Assembly (NCBI GenBank): GCA_900470095.1
Contig: UBZM01000043.1
Location: 1-51,687 of the forward strand
Direction of reading: 5' to 3'
Origin: Hyphomicrobiales bacterium
GTDB lineage: Bacteria; Pseudomonadota; Alphaproteobacteria; Rhizobiales; Beijerinckiaceae
Length of the DNA stretch: 51,687 nt
Of the stretch, positions 1 to 8,772 are shown piece by piece. A program made the translations under genes and the position numbers. The notes under the pieces were generated by a model, which made no database searches, was not told the origin of the DNA, and was given only the letters and a program-made list of their open reading frames with translations. Position 1 is the stretch's first letter, and each line of letters begins with the position of its first letter.

Positions 1-144
1 ACCAGCCGCTGCCCGAGACGACTTCTTCTACGGCGCAACCGCAGAGCCCGCCTGCGCTGTTGTGATAGCGTCAGGCAGGCGTTGTCATGACGCGGATGCG
101 TGCATCGCGGCGGTCTCGCCGGGCGGCTTCTCGATTGTGCGGTG

Positions 145-3100
145 CTATCTAGGCCGTTCGAACAGTACACCGAGGACAGGCCAGATGGTTTGAAGGTGCG
201 GGGCTGCTCCGGGCTTGGCGCCAAGAACGATCGGAGGAAAATCGCCTCCGATTTCAAGGCTCTCCAAAATCACCACGCGGTCAGATCCGCGATAGCGCTT
301 GAAATACCGGCTGCCATCGGAGTCTTCGGCGATGACCGGGTGCCCCTCCAGTTGCGACCGCGCAAAACTAAGGCTGACGGATTTCCCGATAATAAGAAAT
401 TGCTTGTCGAGCGCGTGGGGCTCTGCGCTGTGGCCGGCAACCTCTACTAAGCCCTCCATACCGGCGAAGGCGTTTCGAACATGCGCTTCGCCGCCGCAAT
501 CACATATCTCCGTATCCGTTGCCGCGCTGCCTGACCATCGCGCATGATCGAAGATGACCCCAACCACTTTCTTCAATGACAAGGTCGCCATTCTAGCGAC
601 GACGGGAGGCGCGATCATGCGAGGATTTATCGCATTCGCCGTAAGAACGGCGACGTCCGAATGATTTTCCGCGATTTCCAGCCGCCGCGCTAAAAGCCTG
701 TCTTCGTTCATCGCAACGACCAAGGATTTTGCGCTGGGTTTAGCGTGCTCGCTGACAAGCAGGAGGTCTCCGCGCCGGGCCACGGGCTCCAAGGTGGGAG
801 CCGTGATACGAAGAACGATATGATCTTTCAGCTCGATCGTTTCTGTCGCCGTTCCAGCAATCGACAAATGAACGCAGCCGTCTGCTGCTTTGCCATCGCT
901 CAAGGCGGCGGCGGAGCCGACTAGAGGGAATTGCAAGCTTCGGATGAACGGCTTGTAGCCATCAGGCAACGCAATGGATGGCGGGAATGCGTGCAAGGCG
1001 GTAAGCCCACCATGCAAAGCACGGTGCTCCCGCACGATACGGAAGGCAGCTTCTAGTGTCGGTCGAAGGGATTTCTTCCAGTATTTCTCAACATCGATAG
1101 CTTCCGTCATTCCAAGGTAAGCATTGGAGGCATGGTGGGCTGCCTCGATGTATTTTATTTCAGGAACGGACTTTCCGAGTACGTTTGCGAGCACCTTGAA
1201 CACAGATCTGTTCCAAGGCTCGAGGCCAGAATTGTTAAGTACGGATATCTTTTCCCGGCAATCCCCGATCACAAATGTGGGGACCTTTGCGTCCTCACCC
1301 CGGAGCATCAAACGCAACATACCTTCCAGATAGACACGCATCGCAGCCATGTAATCTTGCGCGGCCGTTGGCGTTTTCAGTTTTAGGACTGTCTGCCATC
1401 TGCGGTCGAGAGAATCGCCCTCGAAGAGACCGATATGGCCCAGCTCTGGGCCAGCCGACGAAATGAGTGTCCGTCTTCCGGTAACGCCGTCAATGGCCAG
1501 GAAGGAGAGGAAGAGTTCCTCGTGGGTCGCAAGGAGAAGCTGGACGCCCGGTGTTGCCTTTTGCAATTTGGCGATCTGTTCAGCCCATCTGTGGCGATGC
1601 TCGCTGTCGAAAGTCTGCTGCGGGTCATCCAAGACGAAAATGGGGAATGTATCGGCGCCCAATTGTTGAACTGCTTCTTCGCGGAGGGCAAAAATGAACG
1701 CCCAAAGGATGCCGCGTAACCACGAGGTATTGGCGACTAGCGAGGCGTCGATACGTATATTGTCGGTGAATTTGCCGCGAACGATCAGGCCGGCTTTCTT
1801 ATCCAGCGAAGCCTGCTGGAACTGAAGGTTATTGGCGATGTAGGTCTGCCCGTGAATTTCCCCAATGCGTTTGGAAAGTTCTTCGATGGCGTTTCGGGCC
1901 TGAGCCTCGGCCATCGCGCCAAGGCTCTTTAAGGGCGCAAGCGCGTCCGCAATCTCCGCCCGCTTCTCTAGCTCCTTCTCGATTTTTGAGGCAAACTGTC
2001 CTTCCCTCCAGGCTGCGCGCATGGCCTCTGCGCCCACGCGATAAGGCTCGGCTTCGCCCAAGGCCTTTGCAAGTCGAGCCAAATGGGCTTGAACGGGCTC
2101 TGGATCGCTTTCCGGAAATGAGCCGTCTGGTAAGGGCTCGCAAACCGCAAATTTTTTCCACCACTCCCGCCAAGCGCCATGCTGGGCCTCAAACCATTTA
2201 GCGCTCGCGCAGATCGCCTCGATCCTCACAATGCGTTCAATCACCGCGGACGTTTCCGGCGATTGAGGCGACGCGGGCCGCGATGCCGGCATTTCCTCAG
2301 TTGGTGGGTGCGTGCATGCCGCTTCAACAAGCTGGCTGCATTTGGCGAGATACTTGGAATAACGTTCTGCCGTAACGAATTTGGCGCGTAGATCTTGCAG
2401 CAATGCCGACTGCGGCGTCCCGGTGAGCGGATCGGATAGGTACCGACGGAGCGCTTGGGGCAAGGCATTTTCAAGCCCCGCATTGATTGCGTTGAGATTG
2501 TCTGCAAAGCGACGCGTTGCAGCTTCGCCTGCGGATTGCAGGTCTTGCAGTTCCTGCCGCAGCGTCGGGTTTGCAACCAGAGAATGCGTACACAGGGGAC
2601 AGTCCGCAATTTCTTCACTCGCTCCGCCATGATCTGAGTGCCATCGCGCGCCCATCGCCTTGAGGCGGTATCGATTGTCGGCCTGCTCCCTTTGATGAAA
2701 GTCGACAGCCGAGCCCAATGCCTCATGGGCAGTGGCGGTGGCTTCTGCCATATTCCTTCGAGCGGGCTCGCCGAGCGCATCGAAAACGGATTGCAGCGTT
2801 TTCCAAGTGGGCAATCCCTGGAGGCCATCCCTCAAATCCTGTTCTGCACCAGCTAAGGCAAGCCCGACCTGCTTCTGAACCTCCGCATTCGCAAGATTGA
2901 GACCCGCCACTAGATCCGCCGAAACGACTTGAGTGAGTTCGGACGCTTTCTCGTTAAGCGTCTTACCCAAGGCCGCCATCGGACCATCGCGTTCGTCTGT
3001 GTCCGTTGGTTTGAAGCTCGGAACGGCAAGGAAGATTGGTTGCAGGGCTACACGTGCTTTTTCAACTTGGTGGTGGAATTCCTTTAGAACGTCAGCGAGT

Positions 3101-4047
3101 TCGGTCGACTTGTAGGAAAGATAATCTCTGCTCTTGTGGCAGAGGCCTTGAATGAACGTCCCGAGATCAATGAGTTCGTCGAGGCCCGTGAGTTTTTGCA
3201 CAGCGTCGGTCAGGCGTCCGCGGCCTTGATCAAGACGCAGTTGAGGAAGACGGGCCGGCATCAGCAATCCGGCTTCGAGCAAGATGGATGTAATACTCAA
3301 GTTTGGATCGATGACGGTGGTCGTATCTGTTCCGTCAAAGCTGCGCTTATAGGAGGCCCGAGCACCCGCTGGATCAGTGAAGATAATCTCGACCGCAACA
3401 GAAGGCGGATTTTTCAGGTCGGGAAGATCGGTCGGGTAGGTCGCCACCGGCGGCCATTGGCCGGCCGGCTTGTCATCAGCCCCGAAAACGGGGCGGCTTT
3501 CATCGGCCCCTGTCGTATCTTGATCGCGCGGGCGCTCTCCTGACAGCGCCCATATGACCGCGGCCGTGAGCGAAGACTTGCCGCTTCCATTCGGCCCCTC
3601 AATCAGCAAGCTCTCACCATCGAGCGCAAATTCAAGAGGTTTGCCCTTCCACGCGTTCACGCCGCCGAATCCCTCGATTTTAAGCGCGTGAATTTTCCAA
3701 GGTCCTCCACCCACGGAACCGGCGGCGGACGCGGCGGCGCTATTTGCGGGATCGCCTGCGGCATCGTAAGCGGCAGCGAGGCCGTCTGTGAACTGAACCG
3801 GCAGGCTTTTCACTTCCCGCACCCGCGACCTTAAAAGGAAGTCGAGAAGGCGACGTTGTTCAGCGGCATCAAGTGTAATGGATGATGATTTCCCGTTGGC
3901 TTCTCGCCATGAGATTGATCTGCCGGACAGCAAATCGCGCTCAATATCCGCCCTCGTCAGCCTTGGCATCCAATCCCCCGCCGTATTAATTATCGTTATT
4001 CCGGAGCCTAGCTCGGGATCGCCTGACTGTAACGCTTGAATTTGCAA
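145..4047 (-). CDS. SMC/Rad50-like AAA ATPase with tandem LexA/S24-like C-terminal domains
   Basis: A 1300-residue protein. Seen: a Walker A motif GPNGSGKSS with Lys157; a long central region that looks helical, with one CPLC motif (Cys483, Cys486) resembling a Rad50 zinc hook; and a Walker B FVLDDPQQ with Asp807/Asp808. A helical region with a conserved-looking His pair follows, as in many RloC-like or AAA_15-type ATPases. Residues about 1073-1160 align by eye with LexA (GDLLLV, VVGVIF) but carry Thr1085 and Arg1121 where LexA has its Ser and Lys. A second copy at about 1195-1300 keeps Ser1207 (GHSAEP) and Lys1250 (FKRY). The gene stands alone and is divergent from the next gene; bases 1-144 downstream show no recognisable start. 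The ATPase type is firm. The S24-like reading is by eye, and a defence or DNA-surveillance role is inferred. I do not recall a named family with this architecture. Confidence 0.85.
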   Translation of the reverse strand: MQIQALQSGDPELGSGITIINTAGDWMPRLTRADIERDLLSGRSISWREANGKSSSITLDAAEQRRLLDFLLRSRVREVKSLPVQFTDGLAAAYDAAGDPANSAAASAAGSVGGGPWKIHALKIEGFGGVNAWKGKPLEFALDGESLLIEGPNGSGKSSLTAAVIWALSGERPRDQDTTGADESRPVFGADDKPAGQWPPVATYPTDLPDLKNPPSVAVEIIFTDPAGARASYKRSFDGTDTTTVIDPNLSITSILLEAGLLMPARLPQLRLDQGRGRLTDAVQKLTGLDELIDLGTFIQGLCHKSRDYLSYKSTELADVLKEFHHQVEKARVALQPIFLAVPSFKPTDTDERDGPMAALGKTLNEKASELTQVVSADLVAGLNLANAEVQKQVGLALAGAEQDLRDGLQGLPTWKTLQSVFDALGEPARRNMAEATATAHEALGSAVDFHQREQADNRYRLKAMGARWHSDHGGASEEIADCPLCTHSLVANPTLRQELQDLQSAGEAATRRFADNLNAINAGLENALPQALRRYLSDPLTGTPQSALLQDLRAKFVTAERYSKYLAKCSQLVEAACTHPPTEEMPASRPASPQSPETSAVIERIVRIEAICASAKWFEAQHGAWREWWKKFAVCEPLPDGSFPESDPEPVQAHLARLAKALGEAEPYRVGAEAMRAAWREGQFASKIEKELEKRAEIADALAPLKSLGAMAEAQARNAIEELSKRIGEIHGQTYIANNLQFQQASLDKKAGLIVRGKFTDNIRIDASLVANTSWLRGILWAFIFALREEAVQQLGADTFPIFVLDDPQQTFDSEHRHRWAEQIAKLQKATPGVQLLLATHEELFLSFLAIDGVTGRRTLISSAGPELGHIGLFEGDSLDRRWQTVLKLKTPTAAQDYMAAMRVYLEGMLRLMLRGEDAKVPTFVIGDCREKISVLNNSGLEPWNRSVFKVLANVLGKSVPEIKYIEAAHHASNAYLGMTEAIDVEKYWKKSLRPTLEAAFRIVREHRALHGGLTALHAFPPSIALPDGYKPFIRSLQFPLVGSAAALSDGKAADGCVHLSIAGTATETIELKDHIVLRITAPTLEPVARRGDLLLVSEHAKPSAKSLVVAMNEDRLLARRLEIAENHSDVAVLTANAINPRMIAPPVVARMATLSLKKVVGVIFDHARWSGSAATDTEICDCGGEAHVRNAFAGMEGLVEVAGHSAEPHALDKQFLIIGKSVSLSFARSQLEGHPVIAEDSDGSRYFKRYRGSDRVVILESLEIGGDFPPIVLGAKPGAAPHLQTIWPVLGVLFERPR

Positions 4048-4225
4048 CTTTGAGGCGCATTTCTTCCCGCATTCAGCTCAGAAATCGATGATCTCTGGCG
4101 CTCCGCCTCGTTGTCGCGGAGAATCAGGTTGTGAGCCGATGGCCGGCAAAGCGATCCCTGGGCACTGGCTGATGATAGAATTCGAACGCGGTGGCGTCCT
4201 GGACAAGCTTCGGACGGGTGGTGGC

Positions 4226-4712
4226 ATGAGCGATGCAAACGGAGATCTGCGCGACACCTCAGGCGCCGTGATACGGCCGCCGATCGCCTGGGCGATCGCG
4301 GTGCTCGTCGGGCTCGCGCTCGACTGGCTCGCTCCACTGCCATTCCTGGCACCGGAGATGCCGGCGGGCGCGCTTGGTAGCATCCTGTTCCTCGCGGGCC
4401 TCGCCCTGCTGATCTGGGCGGCGGCGACGTTTCTCCGTGCAGGCACGCACGCAGATCCAGACCACCCAGCCGACGACGACGATTGTCGAGGAGGGGCCGT
4501 ACCGTTTCACGCGCAATCCGATCTATCTCGGCATGGTGCTCGGCCTCATCGGCCTCGCCGTCGCCTTCAACAGCCTGTGGCTCTTCGTCCTGCTGGTGCC
4601 GTTCTATCTCGTCATCCGCTACGGCGTGGTCGCCCGCGAGGAGGCCTATCTCGATCGCAAGTTCGGTGACGTCTATCTCGCCTACAAGGCCCGCGTCGGG
4701 CGCTGGCTGTAG
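4226..4712 (+). pseudogene. Isoprenylcysteine/phospholipid methyltransferase-family membrane protein, frameshifted
   Basis: The first reading frame from ATG 4226 gives two hydrophobic segments and the family motif FLRAGTH. The match then continues one frame over from about 4455 with GPYRFTRNPIYLG, two further membrane segments and the C-terminal EAYLDRKFGDVYLAYK pattern, ending at 4712. Joined, the two parts make a normal-length ICMT/PEMT-like protein of about 160 residues. The frame change lies between about 4442 and 4455, where four bases (GCAG) separate the His codon from the Ile codon, equivalent to one extra base. This is a disrupted gene or a sequencing error; no slippery sequence typical of programmed shifting was noticed. 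Such proteins methylate isoprenylated or lipid substrates in the membrane, but the substrate here is unknown. Confidence 0.75.
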
Positions 4713-4733
4713 CGACGGAGCGCGGGCTAACCA

Positions 4734-4850
4734 CCACCCAAATCCAGCGCCATCAGGATGCTGTCGCGGTAGACGCCGTCGTGCTTCCAGCCGGCGCCGG
4801 CCTTCGATCGGGAAGCCGAGCTTTTCATGAAAGCGCGCGCGCCGCGGGGC
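4734..4850 (-). pseudogene. C-terminal fragment of a GNAT acetyltransferase (paralogue of the 6244-6744 gene)
   Basis: This stretch is a close DNA match to the 3' part of the intact GNAT gene at 6244-6744; for example both contain the run CATCAGGATGCTGTCGCGGT. Read on the minus strand it gives FHEKLGFPIEG, matching LYERLGFQIEG of the intact copy, before small indels break the frame. There is no start, and the core acetyl-CoA motif is absent. A matching N-terminal fragment lies at about 5575-5667 in the same orientation, with the cytochrome P460 gene in between. Confidence 0.7.
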
Positions 4851-4937
4851 GGGCCTTTCGTCCAGCGGCTGGATCAAGGCAGGCATGGTATGGTGCGACA
4901 GGCGCATCGCTCCGAGCGCCATCATCAGGAGGGAGCC

Positions 4938-5516
4938 ATGTCTGAACAGCCTCGCTCGCCTTCCCGCAAACTGCCGGCCGCTTCCGCCGTCGCCTTTGGC
5001 GCGGCGCTTGCCGTCCTGGGCGGCATGGCGCTCGCGCAACAGGACAAGTACACGCTGAGCGTGCCGGGTGGGCTCGCGTTCTCCGAGTTCAGGGGATACG
5101 AAAGCTGGCAGGTCGTCGCCACCAGTCAGAATGACAGGCTGGTCGCCGTGATCCTCGCCAACCCCGTGATGATCGAGGCCTACCTGGCCGGCATTCCCGG
5201 GAACGGCAAGCCTTTCCCCGATGGCGCCAAGATGGCGAAGATTCATTGGAACCCGACAAAGAACCAGTATTTCCCGGACACGACGGTGCCGGGCGCCCTC
5301 CATGACGTCGACTTCATGGTGAAGGACAGCACCAGGTTTTCAGATAGCGGCGGATGGGGATGGGCCGTGTTCAACCATGACGCCGCGGCCAACACGTTCA
5401 CGCCGGGCACCCTGACCGACCAGCCGCCGCAGGGGAACGACGCCAAGTGCGGCTTCTCCTGCCACACGGGCGTGAAAGCACGGGATTACGTTTTCACGAA
5501 CTACGGCAAGCGGTGA
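4938..5516 (+). CDS. Cytochrome P460-family secreted protein
   Basis: 192 residues. The start at ATG 4938 is chosen because AGGAGGGAG lies just upstream and the N-terminus then forms a signal peptide: basic residues, a hydrophobic stretch, then ALAQQ. The body resembles P460-family proteins (FRGYESWQVVA, then FPDGAKMAKIHW). A haem-attachment-like motif lies near the C-terminus: Cys171, Cys175, His176, followed by KARDYVFTNYGKR. The cysteine spacing is CX3CH rather than the canonical CX2CH. I believe related P460-like proteins also show this, so it need not mean loss of haem. The likely location is periplasmic. P460 proteins oxidise small nitrogen compounds in some bacteria, but no substrate can be assigned here. 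The gene interrupts a broken GNAT copy. Confidence 0.8.
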   Translation: MSEQPRSPSRKLPAASAVAFGAALAVLGGMALAQQDKYTLSVPGGLAFSEFRGYESWQVVATSQNDRLVAVILANPVMIEAYLAGIPGNGKPFPDGAKMAKIHWNPTKNQYFPDTTVPGALHDVDFMVKDSTRFSDSGGWGWAVFNHDAAANTFTPGTLTDQPPQGNDAKCGFSCHTGVKARDYVFTNYGKR

Positions 5517-5574
5517 GGGGCGGAAGGGTGAATGGGCCCGATCAGGCTCAGCGATAGCCGAGGACACGGGACCA

Positions 5575-5667
5575 TGCGTGCCGCGGCTGCCTTGCGGGCC
5601 ATGTCACCAGGACAGCGGTGACGGCGGGCGAGAGCACTCACCACGGCATCGCGCGTTCGACGCTCAT
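5575..5667 (-). pseudogene. N-terminal fragment of a GNAT acetyltransferase
   Basis: On the minus strand this stretch matches the 5' end of the intact GNAT gene at 6244-6744. It starts at an equivalent ATG (MSVER against MSVDIRDA), keeps the cysteine/histidine-rich RHRC pattern (GCHRC in the intact copy) and continues to ARK (AREG). The frame is broken near the start. With the fragment at 4734-4850 it suggests that one GNAT duplicate was split, its middle of about 300 bp being replaced by a segment that carries the P460 gene. Confidence 0.5.
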
Positions 5668-5750
5668 CCCGGACCATGGGTCCAGGCTCGCGTCACCGCC
5701 TCGGCGCAGAGCCTCTGCGGCTGCGGAAGGAAGGCGGCAAGGGAGCCTGC

Positions 5751-5999
5751 TCAATGAGACGGTTTCGCGTTCCCGCGCGTGTCGTCATGGGAAAGATAGC
5801 TCAGGACGCTGACAATGGGCTGAAGCACCGAGATGCTGGCGGCGTTGCCCTTGGTATTCGCCAGGAGCTGGTCGTAGCGGGCCACGAGCTCGCCGCGCTG
5901 AACAAGACCCTTGTCGATCAACAGGTCGAGGAGGGTTGTGACAATCAGGAACTGGCTGCTGCTCAGGTCTGCCAGGACGTCAGCGTCATCGTCGTGCAT
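5751..5999 (-). CDS. Small hypothetical protein (82 aa)
   Basis: The start at ATG 5999 is chosen because AAGGGAGACGGAG lies immediately upstream; a longer in-frame reading would add a low-complexity N-terminus without a ribosome site. The product begins with an acidic stretch (MHDDDADVLADLSS) followed by an amphipathic helical region (FLIVTTLLDLLIDKGLV) that could form a helix-turn-helix-like or dimerisation fold. It has no signal peptide, and I do not recognise the family. It follows the GNAT gene at 6244-6744 on the same strand, after a gap of 244 bases in which nothing was recognised. Confidence 0.6.
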   Translation of the reverse strand: MHDDDADVLADLSSSQFLIVTTLLDLLIDKGLVQRGELVARYDQLLANTKGNAASISVLQPIVSVLSYLSHDDTRGNAKPSH

Positions 6000-6243
6000 C
6001 GCTCCGTCTCCCTTATTGAGCGACCAGCTGAACATGTTGAGGATGGTGCCGCAACGACGGAATGAATGAGGCGCGGCAGGGCCTGACGCTCCGGCGGCCG
6101 GCGCAGATGAGCGCGGCGGCGTCGGCGCAGGTCGGGTTGACCGCGAAAACCGGGCCGAGCTTGTCCGGGCCCGTTGCTTGCCAGGGCCTCTTTCGATGTC
6201 AGCTCCTTCATGAGGCGGCGTCACAGGAACGCAAGGGGGGCGG

Positions 6244-6744
6244 TCACTCGGGCGCCCCGAGATCCAGCGCCATCAGGATGCTGTCGCGGTAGATTCCGTC
6301 GCGCTTCCAGTCGCGCCGGCGCCGCCCTTCGATCTGGAAGCCGAGCCGCTCATAGAGGGCGCGCGCCGGCGCGTTGTCATTGAGGACCGAGAGCTCGATG
6401 CGCTCGAGCCCACGCTGACGCGCCCGGTCGAGCGCCAGGCTGAGGAGGCGCTGGCCGAGGCCCTTGCCGCGATGGCTGGCGACCAGGCCCATGCCCAGGC
6501 GGCCGACATGGGCGCGGACAGGCGAGGCATCCGGGATAATGTCGCACCAGCCGACCACCTCGCGATCGACCGCCACGACCTGCGGGGCGTTGGCCTCGCG
6601 CAGGCCGGCGACGAACGCCGCGTAATGCTCGATCGGCGGCGCGCTCAGGCGCGAAAGCCAGCGCCCCTCACGGGCAACCTCATCAAGACAGCGGTGACAG
6701 CCGGCGAGATCGCTCGGCGAGGCATCGCGTATATCCACACTCAT
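6244..6744 (-). CDS. GNAT-family N-acetyltransferase
   Basis: 166 residues. Start at ATG 6744, which gives the typical short first strand of the fold (MSVDIRDASPSDL). The acetyl-CoA pyrophosphate-binding motif is visible as VASHRGKGLGQRLL, followed by the C-terminal NDNAPARALYERLGF motif and a final strand ending SILMALDL. GNAT enzymes transfer an acetyl group from acetyl-CoA to an amine; the substrate cannot be predicted here. A broken second copy of this gene lies at 4734-4850 and 5575-5667. The gene is divergent from the next GNAT gene across a 272-base gap that should hold both promoters. Confidence 0.9.
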   Translation of the reverse strand: MSVDIRDASPSDLAGCHRCLDEVAREGRWLSRLSAPPIEHYAAFVAGLREANAPQVVAVDREVVGWCDIIPDASPVRAHVGRLGMGLVASHRGKGLGQRLLSLALDRARQRGLERIELSVLNDNAPARALYERLGFQIEGRRRRDWKRDGIYRDSILMALDLGAPE

Positions 6745-7016
6745 CTCAGTTCCCAGCCCCACGCCCGCATGCCCGCGCCGAGTAGAACCGTAAGCCGCGA
6801 CCAAAGGGAAGGGCGGGGAGGGCGTGAGCTTGTGTCCTACGCGACCCATGGCGGAGATGCCGCCAGGATGACTGCACCGCCCGTGGTCGGGCTTCTCGAT
6901 TGGCAGGAGACAAGCAGTCCGGCGCGGTGAGTGTCTCGGTCGTGGCGTAGTCAGCCGTTGGCGTCGGCCGGATCGGCTGCTAGGTCTGGCCTTCCCGTGT
7001 TCGGCTGAGGCGAGTG

Positions 7017-7493
7017 ATGAGCATCCAGGTGCGTTCTGCGCGAGCGGACGATGCCGGCGCAATCAGCGCCGTGATCCTCGCCGCGCTGCGCGAGACCAAT
7101 GCCAGGGATTATTCCCGCGACATCATTGAACGGGTGGAGAAAAGCTTCAGCCCCGCTGCCGTCTCGGAGCTGATGGCCAGGCGAACGATGTTCGTTGCCA
7201 TGCAGGCAGAGCAGCTTGTCGGCACGGCGAGCCTGGATGGGCGGGTCGTGCGGAGCGTCTTCGTGCGCCCCGACGTTCAGGGCCAGGGTGTCGGCACGCG
7301 TCTGATGGCAGAGATCGAACAGACGGCGCGCGACAGGGGCGTCGCGGTCCTGACCGTGCCGTCCTCCGTCACGGCGGAGCCGTTTTATGAGAGGCTCGGC
7401 TTCACGGCGGTTCGCGACAGCTATCATGGCGAGGAGCGCACCATCGTCATGGAGCGGAGCCTGACGGACCCGCAGGATCGGGGAGGGGACTAA
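7017..7493 (+). CDS. GNAT-family N-acetyltransferase
   Basis: 158 residues starting at ATG 7017, with GAGG six bases upstream; a GTG one codon earlier is possible. Motif A is clear: SVFVRPDVQGQGVGTRLM. The C-terminal AEPFYERLGFTAV motif is also present. The protein differs from its neighbour at 6244-6744 and belongs to the elaA/YhbS-like style of short GNAT proteins. Its 3' end overlaps the convergent VOC gene by four bases. Confidence 0.9.
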   Translation: MSIQVRSARADDAGAISAVILAALRETNARDYSRDIIERVEKSFSPAAVSELMARRTMFVAMQAEQLVGTASLDGRVVRSVFVRPDVQGQGVGTRLMAEIEQTARDRGVAVLTVPSSVTAEPFYERLGFTAVRDSYHGEERTIVMERSLTDPQDRGGD

Positions 7494-7882
7494 AACTCGG
7501 CGTAGATCTCGATGATGTTGTCCTCCGGATCCCGGAAGAACAGCGTGCGATGGCGCCATTTGGCCAAGTCGGTCGGCTCCCTCAGGATCGGGACGCCCTT
7601 GGCGAGCAACTCCTGGTGGCAGCGATCGACGGCCTCAAACGGCACGCGAAAAGCCAGTTGGACCGCTGCCGAGCCGGGAGGCATGGGGCCGTCGTCGCAA
7701 ACGGACCATGGTCCGCGAGGGCGAAGCGAGAGCAAGCTCGACCCGACGCGAAAGCTGACCCAGTTCTCCTGATCGTGCTCGATCTGGAAGCCCATGATGT
7801 CACGATAGAAGGCGCGCGTGTCCGCCATCCTGCTGCACAGGATGACGGTATGGTCGAGGTTGCCGATTCCACCCAGGCTCAT
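7490..7882 (-). CDS. VOC-family (glyoxalase/bleomycin resistance-type) protein
   Basis: 130 residues. The single betaalphabetabetabeta domain pair typical of the family is recognisable: NLDHTVILC with the metal-type His at the start, TRAFYRDIMGF after the first strand, and RTLFFRDPEDNIIEIYAEF at the end with the closing Glu. Members bind a divalent metal and act as isomerases, dioxygenases or drug-binding proteins; which one applies cannot be told from sequence alone. It converges with the GNAT gene at 7017-7493. Confidence 0.85.
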   Translation of the reverse strand: MSLGGIGNLDHTVILCSRMADTRAFYRDIMGFQIEHDQENWVSFRVGSSLLSLRPRGPWSVCDDGPMPPGSAAVQLAFRVPFEAVDRCHQELLAKGVPILREPTDLAKWRHRTLFFRDPEDNIIEIYAEF

Positions 7883-7897
7883 GGCGGATTCCTTGCG

Positions 7898-8209
7898 CTA
7901 CGGCCTTGAAGGCCATGCGCGGCGCTGAAAGGACTCGAGCGTTTCGAGTTCGAAGAAACGTGGGTCAAAGATCGCGTTCCCAAGCTGCAGGGCAGACATG
8001 GTTGTGACGATGATAAGCAGCAGCCAATAGGTCTTTCGCAGCCCGTCCGCCGTGGCTGGGCGTTGGCTCTCGTAGTCATCGCTCGGATGCTCGAAGTTAT
8101 ATTTCGCATGACGATCGAGAAAACCGCCAATCCTGTGCCGGAAGGCATACAATAATATATAGGCGGGTACCAACGTGCTCAAATGATAGAGATGAACGTT
8201 GACCTGCAA
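7898..8209 (-). CDS. Small membrane protein (about 103 aa)
   Basis: The reading frame starts at TTG 8209 with a GGGTGA-like site upstream; no ATG precedes the first hydrophobic segment, so a TTG start is likely. There are two hydrophobic segments (LVPAYILLYAF and YWLLLIIVTTMSAL), separated by a charged loop rich in His, Arg and Asp. I do not recognise the family. It lies 15 bases downstream of the VOC gene start, on the same strand. Confidence 0.55.
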   Translation of the reverse strand: MQVNVHLYHLSTLVPAYILLYAFRHRIGGFLDRHAKYNFEHPSDDYESQRPATADGLRKTYWLLLIIVTTMSALQLGNAIFDPRFFELETLESFQRRAWPSRP

Positions 8210-8421
8210 GGTGTCACCCGGCTTCCCAATACGGAATCGAGGCTAACATGGCGGCGCTGCGCTCGCCAGCAACGGCCTCAGTCCGCGCCGTGACGGAGAC
8301 CGTGCCGCTCATCTTGGGCGGCTTCTCACGTGCAAGTGGTTCTGCACCTGCCGTCAGATGTCCTTGCGGGTCTCACCGGAATCTGGCCCCTTGTGGCACT
8401 TCTTCTCGCCCAGGCGCTGCG

Positions 8422-8652
8422 ATGCTCGACGTTCTCAAATTCTTGAACGACATCGCGTCGTGGGGTGGTGAGTATTTCGCCGATCGGCATAAGCTGGTCA
8501 GGCAGGAAGCGGGCGCGCTGATCAAGCGGGCAGGCCCTTCCGCCTTCGAGACCGCGCAACAGATCGCACTGCTTGCCCGGCAACGCGGTGACAAGCGGGC
8601 CACGAAGCTTTGGCTGGATGTGGCCCGGGAGATTGCGCGACGGGAGCGCTGA
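8422..8652 (+). CDS. Small hypothetical protein (76 aa)
   Basis: The ATG at 8422 gives a compact basic helical protein (MLDVLKFLNDIASWGGEYF, ending in DVAREIARRER) without signal or membrane segment. The ribosome-binding site is weak. A longer in-frame reading from 8248 exists, but its extra N-terminus is low-complexity. The function is unknown; short helical proteins of this style are common in this bacterial group. Confidence 0.45.
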   Translation: MLDVLKFLNDIASWGGEYFADRHKLVRQEAGALIKRAGPSAFETAQQIALLARQRGDKRATKLWLDVAREIARRER

Positions 8653-8772
8653 GGCCGGGCAAGGGTCCAGACGGGGGGAGGTGAACTCTCCCACCTGCCG
8701 TCCAGCGCCGGACGGCGTCTCTCCGGGGCAGGAAACGCGACGCCCGCCGCAGCTTAGGCCCCGGTGAGGCGG

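Noticed and set aside
4008..5303. A 431-codon minus-strand open frame
   Set aside because: It is low-complexity and arginine-rich, overlaps the methyltransferase-like gene and the P460 gene on the other strand, and contains the GNAT fragment only for a few codons. GC-rich antisense shadow.
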